Origin: Stratiolaelaps scimitus
Lineage: Eukaryota > Arthropoda > Arachnida > Mesostigmata > Laelapidae
Length of the DNA stretch: 64,000 nt
Direction: 5' to 3'
Assembly: GCA_019614645.1 (NCBI GenBank)
Contig: JABWDB010000002.1
Location: 14,359,501 to 14,423,500 of the forward strand
Shown: piece by piece, positions 50,313 through 62,690 of the stretch
How positions within the stretch are numbered: position 1 is the first letter of the stretch
Layout: each line of letters begins with the position of its first letter
Translations under genes and position numbers: made by a program
Notes under the pieces: model-generated
What the model was told of the DNA's origin: nothing
Database searches by the model: none
Seen by the model: the letters and a program-made list of their open reading frames with translations, nothing else

Positions 50313-52084
50313 CTTATAGAGTGAAATAGAACACAGTTGATTTTCGCTACGAAATCGTCGTCGTCCCCAGCTCGGCTAGCCGCCGTTGTTGTTCACTGGG
50401 AAAAACATAATGACTTCACCCGCACAACACAACACGGCCGCCGTGCGTTCATTGTCGCCGTCGTCATCATCATCTCCTGTCGTTACCCTCGAGCGGTGTC
50501 ATACGCCGCTGGCTACGGGCGGTGTTCCCCTGCGGTGGATGCCTTCTTTCGACGTCTTTCGCCGTCTGGTCTTGCGGCCGATCGCGGTCTGGTCTCTCCC
50601 TCCGGCCGTCTATGCCTCGGCCTCACGGTAACCTGGTGGGAGCCATCTTTGTTATGGGCCAGAGATCATCTGGGGCTGTTGTCGTCGTCGGTGGACTGAC
50701 GTTCGCATGTGGCCGTGTGCTGGGTCCCGCGTGCGGGACGCATGTATGTGTGTGGGACTCATTCGTTGGTCTGTGGCCAGTGTCGGCGACACACGATGAC
50801 CCCCCAGACCAACGGACAGGTGGAGGGATTGGCCGGCCAACGAATCAACCAACGAGTGAATAGCGAATGCGTCCATCGACACAATTGTCAATTAATAACC
50901 ATCCCGTGTAGTTACATGTATATGATTGTATTGTCGCGCGACGAAGGCATGATTCAAAATAATATCACGAGCATTGACTACGTTGGCGCTGAATTTGGAG
51001 AATATCCCGGACCGAGGGCCTGAACAAGGACGAGCCTGCCGGAATCATAGCGCAGGAGGAGGACGAGGCGGATTTTCGAAAATGCCACACTTTCGTAACA
51101 ACGGGATGGGAAAAGAATGGCTTAGATGGCCTAGAGATATGAATTAGTTTGATTTACTAATAAATACCATAATTGAGGCAGGCCGAAATTCGGCTCCTCT
51201 AGCTACGTCTCACTAGTGTCACATTCGCCAGCATATTTCATTAATTGCTTGCGACTGATAAGAAAATGCCGTATACAATTCTCAACAAGCCAAATGTCAA
51301 AATACAAACAACATCTATCAAAATTGCCAATACAATCCAACCGTCCAACCAGTATTGGGAAAGTGGGGCCAGCCTTGTTCAAGATATCCTATTAACAATA
51401 CATAGAGGAAGGTGTTTTTTAGGTGTATTTTACTCTATTTTATTATTTTTACGTTTAGCGGATAGTACAATTGTCGCGCCCACTTATATTTACCCTAGAG
51501 CGATTGTTAGCGCGATAACAAGAATCACCGATCAGGACGCCGCCTTTACGCGAGCACCGAACCGTGGCGCCTTCGCGTGAGTCCCTCGCCTGCTCAGCTT
51601 GCGCCACCATCCCGCGACTCCGCTCTGCGGCGCGTTTCAGCCGTTTTCGAACGAAAGATCTCGCTGGCCCGGTCCTGCTACCAGCGCTTTGAAATCCTAC
51701 CGAGCGCGCCGCCCTATGTTTTTACTGTGATCCCATCCAACAAGCGAATGAATGTGTAACGGTGTTTGCGCGCGGAGACGAACAGTGGCAAACATTTGTG
51801 AACAGCGTATCAGCGTTGACACAATGCTGTACGATATGTTATCAAGCCGTGAGGATACGTTCATGTTTGACTCCACTTTACTGGTAAAAGTGCAGGATGA
51901 CATCCACAGGTGAGATGGGTGTAGCTGCTGAAAGCAGTGAGCTTTCCGTTGGAGCTGAGAGCTAGAAGAGCCATGTGAAGTCGACGATGAAGTATCATAC
52001 ACCTCATGTGTATACAGTGGATATTGGTTTTGCTCGATGTATCAGACAACATTTTGGTCTCATTCGTTATTGATTCAAAACAAT

Positions 52085-52215
52085 CGTTTCAATTCAAAAT
52101 TTCAATTCAAACTTTCTCTTCTCAAACTCGAAATTTCAATTCGAACTTTCTCTTCTCAAACTCAAAATTTCAATTCAAACTTTCTCTTTTCAAACTCAAA
52201 ATTTCAATTCAAATT
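52085..52215. repeat. Minisatellite, about 37-bp unit, 3.5 copies
   Basis: The unit aaatttcaattcaaactttc then tcttctcaaactcaa is repeated with few changes, and decays into aattcaatt phrases on the right. The plus-strand frame is open through it and gives a periodic Phe/Gln/Ser peptide, which I take as compositional. Confidence 0.9.
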
Positions 52216-52873
52216 CATTTCAATTCAATTCGAATTCAAAGATTGTATTCAGCCTGTGCAGCACATATAGTAAACAAAACCAAAAAGGCCATTACACAGT
52301 AGAAGTCGATGGGTTTTAGGGGGATTTGGCATTGAAGGTGTGTTGGAGGTGGAAGATGCTTAGTTGTTGGGTTGGCGAAATTAGAGGAACATCCGCCCAC
52401 TGCATAAGTCTAATTCATTGTCGTTCATATAGATACCTTCGAAGCCAATGGTTCAATTCAGTGAAGCTATTTGTCAAAGGGATTTCTCCTATTATTAGCG
52501 TTAGTGATTGCACAGTTCAAATACGCCGACCAATTTTCATTATTTTATATAGCGGTGTTTCACTGAGTAGCTTTAATTCTCCCCACTTCCCTCAAGCTAG
52601 CATCGTTGTCCGTTGTTGTCATTATTGACTGAAAATGGCATTATTGAATTTTAATTCTAGCTCTCTATTGCAAGCGACTGTGTGAGCTTCGCGTGACTTT
52701 AGATCCACGTGTGTGGTCTCTTTCTTCCTGGCCGAACTCCTCTCTCGCTTTCTTTCTCTCTGTGTTCATCTGAGTCAGCTGGCGTGCACTATAAGGCAAC
52801 TACTGCTCTCTCAACGTCTGATGTAGTCGTTCAGTGATTCCTGCTGTCTACCAAGGCAGGGCCGGGGGAACGA

Positions 52874-52917
52874 CTCAGCACTCAGCGCAGCCGTAGAACG
52901 GCGCGCTGAGTGTTGAG
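52874..52917. repeat. Long GC-rich hairpin upstream of SAS-6
   Basis: Left arm ctcagcactcagcgc (52874-52888) pairs with gcgctgagtgttgag (52903-52917) with a single G-T pair. After a one-base bulge, gccgt (52890-52894) pairs with acggc (52898-52902) around a three-base loop. The total is about 20 paired positions in 44 nucleotides. This could be a structured RNA element or a relic inverted repeat. Confidence 0.85.
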
Positions 52918-53297
52918 GAACTGGGCGGAGGGTTGGGAGGTGAGGCCTCCCTTTCGGTGACCGTTAGGCGGACCCGGATCAACGGTCGTCGATCATTATG
53001 GATACTTCTTTAGTTCAGCTGCTTTGAAGATCATTAATTCGGGTTGTATCAAACGTTGGGTGTGTACTTATCGTATGGGCTTTTGTCCGGTGAAGATTCA
53101 AAGTTGTTCGATCGAAGTACGGGAAGCATTGGAATTGTATTTGTTTATACAAAAACATATCGGACACCCGCAGGATTGAAGGGGTGGTACAGCCGAAACC
53201 TGAAGAGAGAAGGTCCTTTAATGGGACATGTATATGTATGTATGCCATGGAGTGAATGACTTATCACGAGTCATGATTCATTAAAGAGACCATATAT

Positions 53298-53305
<8 letters not shown>

Positions 53306-53342
<37 letters not shown>
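53306..53342. repeat. (TA)n microsatellite
   Basis: About 18 TA units, roughly 260 bases upstream of the SAS-6 start. Confidence 0.9.
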
Positions 53343-53346
<4 letters not shown>

Positions 53347-53604
53347 CTTATTACATTTATATATGTGTGAATGATTTTTAAGAATTACTTGCTGCCGTCA
53401 TCTACCTGTCCTTACATGTTTATTGTAGACAGGTTATAGAAAATCTCGTACCACATAAGAGTGATCCGCAATTCTCCGGAGCCATAACAATCGTATCTGT
53501 ACTAGTAGATCTTCACATCACGAGTGCTTCTAGCTTTTTGTTCAAATCAAGCGTAATCACTCATTGCTGCTGCAATATTCATTTACAACGTTAAATTTTG
53601 TACA

Positions 53605-54084
53605 ATGTCTTTCAGAAATAGTAGATTGCGTCTCCAGGTACGTCGGGGTGCTACCGGGATAGGGATATCATCGCTGTTCGGCACGAGCGACGGTGTTCAC
53701 GTACAGCTGTTCGACGAGACTGATCCATATGTGTTCTACTCAGTTCAGATTACCGAGGAGATTTTCCAACGGTGAGAACATTTTTCTTGAACCACGAATT
53801 CATGTTCACCGTGACAAAGTCATCGAGAGAGTAAGAGCATTTAACGGGTTGAATTGAGAGGTATTTTATATATATATATATATACAGAACAAGATTTTGT
53901 TGCTCGTTACAGATTAAAAATTCAGCAGCATCTGCTGATCGACTTCACAAGTTTCCCTCATCGGCTCGTCGAACTTTTGCAGATGTGCGCCAGCGATGAA
54001 TCCGTTACTACACCTAGGTAGGTGTTTTTTTTTTGTTTTCACTAATTTAGCTTTTGTTGTCATTCTAATATGTAATAGGTGCTC

Positions 54085-54132
<48 letters not shown>

Positions 54133-57100
54133 GTATATATAATAGTAGTATGGCGATAAAGAAATATAAAAAAACATATATATATTTTTTGACTCCATAC
54201 TGATACACTATTGTATATAATAAGCAAGGGTTAAGCGATTCATTATATACTATAAGCATTATATGAATGTTGATCGCCAGGTACCAGTGCGAGCTGCAGG
54301 TGGAGCGAACGTCTCGAAGCGGACAATTGCATATAACGGAAATCAATGGTTTCAAAAAACTTGTTCACCTCAGCGTTCGACTGTCCCAAGCCGATGAAAC
54401 ACAAGTTCGTAAGAGCATGGTTTCTAGGCTGGCTCGTATTAAGGTGAGATGAAGACCTGTCTCCTTAATTAGGAAGCATCAGGGCGAAATATAATTAATT
54501 AGTAGATTTAGTTCCAAGCTAGAAATAGAGCCTAGCTTAGCCTGTGGAAATCCATGGAACTGCAATCAGCAGGTAATGCAGGTGTGTTTTTCTTAGTTCG
54601 AACAATTACTCAATAAATACACTTGACATCCGCACACCTGTGAAATTTAGTCAAGCTTAAATTGCTATACATTGAACGGTTGTGATTGATCATCATTTCA
54701 GAATGAGAAAGATCGTCTGGAAGCATCGTTGAAAGCTGCTGAGACAATGTTGGCAGAGAAGCAGAGTCTATTCGACCGTCAGATGGACAGTCAGCGCTCA
54801 CTTATGGAAAAGATGAAAGCTGACTTCGAGCGGGATATGCAACAGCTACGAAACCGCTTTGAGACTGAACTGAGAAGAGATAAAGACGGTATTCAGCGGG
54901 TACGTTAACTAAACCTACGAGGTGTATGTAAGGTCTATTTCGGTACCGGTATCTGTTGTCAGAAGCGAGTTGTGTCGTGTTTGTTCTAATGGTAGAACTT
55001 GACACGCATAGGGCAACTTAGGATATTCAATCGTTAGCGTTGCACACTTGCATCTAAGGGGGTCCGTCTTATGAAGCAGTGCTGAAAGCAGTACCGAGTC
55101 AGCCCGGAAAATTTAACTTGGGATATATAAGATTAACTGCGCGCAGTTATTTACACGGTGACCTCGAGCTTTCGAATCGTTGAATCGACTAAAGGGGATG
55201 ATGGGAAATTGGGAAATTTATCGAAGTTGAAAAGGTCTCAAATAACCTAATATTTTCGAATGTATTCTATTGGACAGAACTCTCTCTCTCTCTCTTCTCT
55301 CCGTTATGAAAACATTTCATTCTTGTGCGAATGTTGTATTACGAAGGTGATAAAAATGTGATTTTCACCGTGAACGAAACAATTAGGTGGCAATGGTGCA
55401 ACATTCAATTACTGGTTCAAGTAAAAACTCAAACGAGCTCAATTTGTGGCAAGACGAAGATCACTTGTGGCTGAATTTTCCAAAAGTATCCGATCCCATG
55501 TTATTGCTTCCAGGAAATGAGCGAACGAGTGCAGCTAATGTGTTTAGAAAAGTCCGACATCGAAACGACCCTTAAGGAGCGGGTGCGTGGTCTCGAAAGT
55601 GAGGTGCAGAGTGGCCAACTGCAGCGGGCCACAATGGAGACGCGAATCAGAGAAGCACTCGCTGAGGCGCAACAAGCACAGGTCTGTTAGGTTTACATTT
55701 TGTCTGAAGTGACACGGAAGTAGCTCGAAGCCTTGGCCCAAGCAAACGAGGTCCAGGGCTTGAATGGGTGAGAGTTGCACAGTACCAGGAGAATACGTTC
55801 GCGGTCTGAAGTCTGACCTGTATAATGCATCTTGCACGTAACTTCTTAAAACAGAAAACTGTTTCTGTTGCAAACTCCTAACCTAAACACTATCCACGGT
55901 CTCGATAGAATTCGACTGAGATCTAAAAGTCATTCAGGTCCTATTATAATAACCTGGTTTCCCGAGTTTTCCCAGTTTTCCTCGACTTGTCACATATCTT
56001 ATGGCATGCGTTTGCCTTCGAATCTGCTGTCCCAAGTTTAAAGTACTCATTGAAGTTAGCAAGTACTATAATTATATTCAACTCTACCACAATAGTATGT
56101 GACCTGCCACAATCGATACAAGGCGATAGTCTACTCTAGTAGCAAGACTAACAGAACCAAATATCCCAACAAATTTAGAACCAACTATCCCAACTTCTCC
56201 CTGTGAGTCGTATTTCAACGTACACGCTGTATACCATTGCCAATTTCCAAGACTTAATCACCATTCTATGTCGAATGATAATGATACTAGTGCAAGCACC
56301 ATTTTCTGTTCGTTGCCTTGCTGTTATTATTATTATAGGTTCGACTTGGTCAAGAAAAAGAAACCTGCAGGATGTTACAGGAGCGGTTAGACTCGATCCT
56401 ACGAAATGATCCTAGCGAGGAGAATGGAGAGTTACGCATGAAAGTCGCCCAGCTAAAGGTTGATCTCGAGTCGATGAGGACCGATCTCTGCAAAGCGAAT
56501 ATGGAAAGAAGGTAGTCAAAACTGTAGAGATGCCACTTTCGTAGTCATGAGCGAAACACTTGTGTCACTCTTTCCGGCAGGCTCAGACAGCGTCCTGATT
56601 TTACCGAGTAGTTTAAGTAGTTCATCTCCGCTTATTATGGATACGATGTACAATGAGTAGACACTATCTAAGTGAGGGTTATGAAGTCTGAACGTTCTCC
56701 CCAAGAAAACACATTTGTTCAAGCAGGGATGGATAGGGTTTCTTACGACCACTTTCTATCAAATTGATTACAGACGCCTGGAGGAAAATCTGGAGCACAA
56801 ACAAGGCCAAGTTGAGCGACGAGATACGGGAATAAAGACGATGTCGGACGATATCCTCAAGGCGAATGATATCATTCAAAAACTTCAGGCCGAAATAAAG
56901 ACATATCACGCCAAGGTGATCTTTCAAAATCAAGATAATGGCATGTGTTTATAAGTCAAACCGAATGCATTTGCTTTAAGAATTAGTAAACGATTGCATA
57001 ACGATATTAAGTGCTAATGTTAGCATTGAATGGTAATAGTTAGCAGCCGTGCATTGATTTAGACCAAAGGTATACTACACTATACTAAATGCGCTGCTTT

Positions 57101-58276
57101 GTGAAACTCTTCCGTGATGCGGTCTGTTTCTACTTTAGCTGAAAGTTCGTTCTGACGTGATCATGAAGCAGGAAGAGGTGATCGAGTCCAAAGACAAGGA
57201 GCTCAGAGCCCTCAAAGATCACCTCAAAACGGGAGTCGACAACCACAATAAGGAGAATGACAGTCGGATGCTGCAACTCGAGGTTGGTGGTTTTCGTCAC
57301 TCGCATAAATGATCATTTTAATCCTTCCAAGCAGTCAATCGTTGCTGATATTTATGCGGTAATCCCGGGGACTTGCAATAATCCACCATTGGCTATCAAA
57401 GAATCAAGCCGCCATACTCTCGCTCATCGCCTGCCGTTAGTTTGGGGGTTCTCTCCATAGCGAGATTCGGTCCCTCACCTGCGTTAAGAAATTTGCCTTT
57501 GAAATAAAAAAAAGGCTAATTTTATTTGAATAAAATCCAGTAAATCGCTTGTAATTTTACTGTTTAATGTGACTTTGTAATAATTTTTACCTCGAAGAAC
57601 CTTGTGAAATACTTTGGTGATCGTTATATTACTGCTACTTTTTAATACGAGACATATTATGACGCTTAAGTAAGCGTTGTAATATTCACAGTTCCGTCAA
57701 TAAAGAAATAATTTAATAAATAAAATAAATAAATAAATTGTCATTTCAGAAACAAGTAGCTCATAAGGACAGCGTGATTCAATGGTTGAACAAGAAACTC
57801 AATGAATTTCAAGGTCACAAGGTCGATACACCACTTTTCAAAGAACCGAGCCCTCTAATTGACCACAACCAGGAGGGAGCTGGCTTTGGTAGACATATTG
57901 GAACTCGACTGGTGAGTTTATCTTATTGGTTTCAGTCGATTTTCAGTAAAACCGATTCACGTAAAAGGTTTCTCTTCACTAGAGCCACTAGGGAGGCCAT
58001 CAACCAATCTTTTTGAGTCCTCCTCAAACAATCATTTCGAATGCGTTAGTAATTATCTACGCTTGGAGCTCGTTTATCAAGTTTACAAGGGCTCACTAAG
58101 CAGTGCTTCGGACCGGTAAATTTTTAGCACGTTCTCTTAGATAAAGAAGGAGTCCCTTGCCGATCTAATGATATTTCCATCTAATGAACAACGTACAGTT
58201 CTAACTATTTCTCTTCTTGTCTCAGAATGGTCTAGCAGACCAGCGACAAGACCATCGAGAGAGGCGTCAACAGTAG
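53605..58276 (+). CDS. SASS6: SAS-6, centriole cartwheel protein
   Basis: SAS-6 homodimers form the nine-fold hub of the centriolar cartwheel through an N-terminal head and a long coiled coil. Ten exons splice in phase: 53605-53771, 53913-54017, 54281-54443, 54702-54899, 55514-55681, 56339-56511, 56774-56915, 57139-57282, 57750-57911 and 58226-58276, giving 490 residues from the ATG at 53605. The head includes HVQLFDETDPYVFYSVQIT (human IRLTDDTDPFFLYNLVIS), LKIQQHLLIDFTSFPHRLVE and FKKLVHLSVRL. Exons 4-8 are Glu/Lys/Leu/Gln-rich coiled coil. Late motifs DDILKANDIIQKLQAEIKT and VIQWLNKKLNEFQ match human SASS6 closely. The chosen ATG leaves the head short by about 20 residues, so its first beta strand is missing. 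A cag acceptor immediately overlaps this ATG, so a further upstream exon that I did not find is quite possible. The C-terminal tail is short compared with human (657 residues) and close to the fly length. Confidence 0.93.
54087..54129. repeat. (TA)n microsatellite
   Basis: About 21 TA units in SAS-6 intron 2. Confidence 0.9.
55034..55128 (+). repeat. tRNA-derived SINE-like repeat, copy 3 (truncated)
   Basis: It begins at cgttgcacacttg and continues tctaaggggg, tccgtcttatgaagcagtgc, gaaagcagtacc and cagcccggaaaa, matching the tail of copy 1. The B-box part is missing, so this copy is 5'-truncated. It lies in SAS-6 intron 4. Confidence 0.6.
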
Positions 58277-58676
58277 CACTTCATATCGTCACGATGGAAT
58301 CCTCGTGTGACCAAACCAACCATTGCCATTCGTGATACGCCGATTGCCAAAAGGGCGAATTCCCTATCCGCCCGTTGGGGGACCCATCCAATGAATCCCT
58401 CCTGTAAGGATTTCACTGCAATGGTCGAGCGCGTTCCTGTTCTGGTAGTTCTGCAGCTCGCCCTATATTGTTGAGCCGGTCTCGGTCGACATGTACGCAA
58501 GTATTGTTATGCATTCATATATCAACACATACAGGCCGTCACAAGACGACACACTGCCGATGAATGAGGTGAATAATCATGTATATTCTTTGCCTGTTCA
58601 TGTATTCAATAAGACTACTTATTTTATGTACACTACAATATATAGCTTGTTAATTCAGTGACATCGCAATGATATT

Positions 58677-59004
58677 ATGGTTTCAAAGCAGAAACCCAGT
58701 GGAAAAAATAAACGCCCACTCTATATTGACCCGTTTCTTCGGCTTATTCACTTGATTATGTCGCGTATTAAAGGGGACGAGTCAAAAGTGCTAATTACAG
58801 ATGATCGAAAAACGGTAAGTTGGTAGCTACCAACAGAAGACGTTTCAGAAACCTCCCTGGTTACTGTCCAACCAACAAGTGTCAATTTTCTGACCACCCT
58901 TTACAGACATAATTTATTCGGAACAAACCTCAGCTTTGGCAATGCATTTTTGTATGTATATCGAAGAGATAACATCTCATTCACAGTTATCGAGGAAGCC
59001 TTAG
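58677..59004 (+). CDS. Candidate two-exon small protein, unknown
   Basis: An ATG at 58677 opens a 46-codon exon ending at a strong donor (ACG|GTAAGT, 58814). It reads MVSKQKPSGKNKRPLYIDPF then LRLIHLIMSRIKGDES. A cag acceptor at 58986 gives LSRKP and a stop at 59004 in the same phase, for 51 residues in all. Basic N-terminus, hydrophobic middle. It lies about 400 bases downstream of the SAS-6 stop and could also be an alternative 3' exon of that gene or the first exon of a longer gene. The next plausible exons are not recognisable. Confidence 0.3.
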
Positions 59005-61283
59005 AAGTTATACGGTGTATCCTTCCAAACTGCCGATCCCTTTAGATGCGAAAAACGCAATGGTGAGGGGATATCGTTAACAATAGTGAGATTTAGTATT
59101 TCTCTCGGACATTTTGATTCGAAATTATAAGCGAACACCGGCAGGAAGCTCACTCGCTGGCTAGGTGCATGAGGCGTTGAACGTCACAAGCATGACACCT
59201 CGGATTAAATCGTCTGCTGAGAAAGCGATTGCGAGCGCCAGACAGCTGTCCGTGTAGTGAAGAAGTTGGCCCTCGAATGTCGAGTGTATATAGAAAACGA
59301 GTATTATAATAATAATAATAATAGTATGTATGCAATATATTATTTCTGAAAAGAATTATGATAGTCTTGTATATCCTAAGCTCGCCGTGTAGTCACGTTG
59401 AACGAGTTACACTTGAGCGTCATTACACTCTATAAAAATTCGTTCAAATCGTAAACGAATAATATTATTACTAATTGAAATTATAATTAATCGCACTATA
59501 CTATTAGTATTAAACGGTGGTCCCCATTGTGCGACAGACAGAATTGAGTGCCAGCTCTCCGGTGTATTAGTTATTGCCATGGTAGCTAGACATAAATTGT
59601 ATGCGAGCAACATTCTAATATAATATAGTGACTGTAGGGCCTTTGAGATGACACCTAGATGTTGGCCCATAGATAGCTTAGGACGCTATTATTCGATTAT
59701 CGATTTTGTCCTGGACTCTTGGCCTTCACAGATCGATACGATGCAGTATACCGAGTGACAGTAGAAATGTCTCTATGGCTGAATATTAATTAAACGCTTC
59801 ATGCATGTATGCTGTACGTATCACCGACACACGTATGCCAGTTGTGGGGATTCCGGCTCAATTCTACATTAGCTTGAGCCAGATAAATATCCGATAGTAC
59901 ATTACTTGTTCGGAATGATGATGACACTGAAACTGAACGCAACATATTTTGAACAAAAGTTCAGAACAGCATACGAAGTTACATCTACTTTGTAAGAAAA
60001 TACATACTAAATACTGTAGAAGTATCCAGCTCGATGTAAACAATCGTGTGTATGTGTGTCCGCTGCTGAATTCGATCGAACACTGTTCATCGAATTTTCT
60101 TGGATGACCTGCTCTGAATGGTAGCGAGGCGTTACGCGCCGCATTAGAGCTGGCGATATTCGGCGATAACCTGCCTAGTTAGTGAAGCTGCATCCCAAAT
60201 TACTGGCGGAGTTAGCGGCTAGATTGTCACGGAAACAACGGTAATATATTCATGAATTGCGTGAGCGCCAACACCTAGGTCCAATGCACATCCAGGAGGC
60301 ATAGGTCATCCTGGACGAAAACACTACATATACAGATAAGTTTGGTCAAACGTTCGCTTTGTAGTCCCGAATATTTGGTGGATTTATTCTAGCATATTGC
60401 TATTTCTTTATTTATAGGTCTCCTACGATGGCGACTAGCTCCCTACTTTAAGTGAGAGTATTTCGGCTCGATAGCCTCTCTTTTTTGAATCCCGGCGCAT
60501 ATCCATTGTTCGGAAGAGGCTCCCGACTTAACTGTAAACGCCCTTGGTCCCATGGGAGACGCAAGTATAGATAGTACTTATACGCACACAATGGAGCGTA
60601 CACAGCTTCAGTCTTGTCGCTGGGGGTGTACCATTTCGTTTTCGTTAGCGTAGTGGGTTTCGTTTGAATAATAATTTGAAAAATTCTACCTGTCTTCGTC
60701 TATTTATTACCTCCACTCACCCTCTATTTATTTCGATATAGCGTTGGCTCGTTTTTCCGACGTTCGTTACAGGTGGCCACAACAGAGTACCTCTACTACC
60801 TCTAAAATCGGCCGGCAGATAGCCAGCCTCGAGAGACCCTTTGTCCACCAGCCATCCAGCATCCCTGCGTACATAACTCTCTTCTACCTTCAATATCGGC
60901 TTCAGTCGACAACGGTGCTCAGTCGTATGGATACATAAATACATATGTAGGCAAGAGCGAGCAAGCGGGCAATGTCGTTTCTGGTTGGTCGTTCAGCCGT
61001 TCAGCTTTCGGTCTCTTGGCTTTCCTCGGCTTTGCTTGTATGTACAACATATCGTCGTCTCTGTTTCGACGTTGGGGGCCACTGCTGTGGGCAGGGAGTC
61101 GGTACTGGCCGGCACTGGTTCTGGTAGCGGTAGCGGGAGGCGATTGACGCCCGCGCGTTCTGCTGTCGCATCACTGCTATGCTGTTTCTCTCTTTCTCTT
61201 TCTTACAAATCTCTTTCTCTTCTTTCTCTTTAGTTGTGTGCTGTCTGTCGCTCGAACACCGACCGAGGGAACGAACGATGCTA

Positions 61284-61314
61284 GCTGGGCCCCGGCTGTA
61301 GGTCGGGGCCCAGC
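61284..61314. repeat. Perfect 11-bp GC-rich inverted repeat
   Basis: Left arm gctgggccccg (61284-61294), nine-base loop, right arm cggggcccagc (61304-61314). All 11 pairs are Watson-Crick. A related phrase, cagccgggccccgg, follows near 61347. Confidence 0.88.
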
Positions 61315-61956
61315 AGGCGCTTCCATCCCGTTTTTCCATCACGGCCCAGCCGGGCCCCGGATGCGTTTGGTCCCAGGTCCCGGGTCCTGGTCTCGCTGCT
61401 TGCGACCTGCCACCGGCCCTCTGCTTTCCTGCCGATGCTATCCGATCGGAGGCCCAGAGAGCCAGCTTCGCACGAGACACGGGCACGTCAGGGCCCAGCT
61501 CCGAAGGCCCCCTCGCGACCGCCCCACGATCACGACGGCTAGTTCCGTTCCACAACCCCCCCGCGCCCTCTCCACGATCTCTTTCCCTCTCTGCGATTGC
61601 CACCACACAGAGACCCTTTCCGTTAGCCATCAGCCTAGCGGTGCGGCGGGCGCTCACACGGGCGGCGGTAAACTCACGCACGTCCCAGGGCAACCCCTAT
61701 AGAACGAGCCCTTGGACGAGTTGGTTCTGGGTGGTTGGCTGTTTAGGGGAGGGCGCGACTGTTTGTGGCGTCTGTCGGAGGTTACAGTGCCGACGGACGT
61801 GGCGGGGTCTGCATCAGCAGGAGCGGCAGCTGTACGCGTGTCCGTGTATGGGGGGGGGGACCAAACGCGTTGGCTGGCTGGCTTGCTTGCTGGTTGGCGT
61901 GCTCACTTTGACGGAAGGCCAGCTCGGCCGGCTTGCCTAGCCTAGCCGATGCCCGC

Positions 61957-61978
61957 TCAGGACCCCGCCGGGTCCTGA
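61957..61978. repeat. Perfect 9-bp inverted repeat
   Basis: Arms tcaggaccc (61957-61965) and gggtcctga (61970-61978) with a four-base loop. It sits in the GC-rich right-hand region, where no gene is resolved. Confidence 0.8.
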
Positions 61979-62646
61979 CTGCTTGCTGCCGCCGTAGTGG
62001 TGGAGCGGCGGTAGGATGGGGGAGAGAGGGGTTCGTTGTGTTGGTTGGTTGTATTGGTGGCGCGCGGACAAGGTCGGTCGACGAAGCCGGAGAGGCCTGT
62101 GGCGGCCTCGCCGTGTCCCTGAGTCCATAGGATCTATGCGGGTGCCGTTCCTGCCGCCGTCGCTGCCGCTGCTGCGGTTCCTGCTGCTTCTTCTGTTCTC
62201 TGCTATTTTGACCCTCTCCTCTTCGAGGGTCTCAGGTCCCTTTCCTGTTACCCCACGCACGCTCACATACAACGAGGACCCCTCCCTCTCTCCCTTGTTC
62301 GCCTACGACGCGCGGAAGGAAGGAAAGAAGGCAGGAACGCAGGCCATCACGCACGCAGGCCCCAACCCAGGCCCAACGTAAGCGATCGGCCGTGGACGAG
62401 CGCGTCCAAAGGACGAGCTGCTCTCTCTCCATCTGTCTACCTGTCGTGTATCAGTTATACTACGTCTACTATTGCTTCTACTACAATACTACAACAATTA
62501 TTACTATTGCTACTGCTATACAACTGCTACCATTGTTAGTCACCACTGCTACAATATACGTCAGCGCTCTACGAATAATTACAACGGTTACCACTACTAC
62601 TAATTGCCCTTGCTGTTACTCCTGCTAGTAATACAACGCGCTCTAT

Positions 62647-62690
62647 AAATATATATATATATATATATATATAGATATAGATATACAAGT
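62647..62690. repeat. (TA)n and (GATATA)n microsatellite
   Basis: About 13 TA units followed by agatatagatata. Confidence 0.9.

Larger units (their letters stand above)
47047..53604. other. GC-rich low-complexity spacer between RSPRY1 and SAS-6
   Basis: The left edge is the 5' flank of RSPRY1 and the right edge that of SAS-6. Features seen are a CAG run at 48270-48292, a GT/GA run at 48557-48583, GCG/GCC triplets at 50192-50240, a 37-bp minisatellite at 52085-52215, a stable hairpin at 52874-52917 and a TA tract at 53306-53342. Many overlapping open frames exist, but they are compositional. I see no gene with confidence. Confidence 0.5.

Noticed and set aside
52006..52302. Periodic Phe/Asn/Ser/Gln peptide, as from a repeat protein
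   Set aside because: The period is that of the 37-bp DNA minisatellite, which is not a multiple of three, so different frames give the same kind of peptide. Not a conserved protein repeat.
61001..61702. 230-codon minus and 154-codon plus frames, antisense to each other
   Set aside because: Both are products of GC-rich composition (Arg/Gly/Ala versus Pro/Ala/Gly). No signal sequence, domain or splice evidence distinguishes either.
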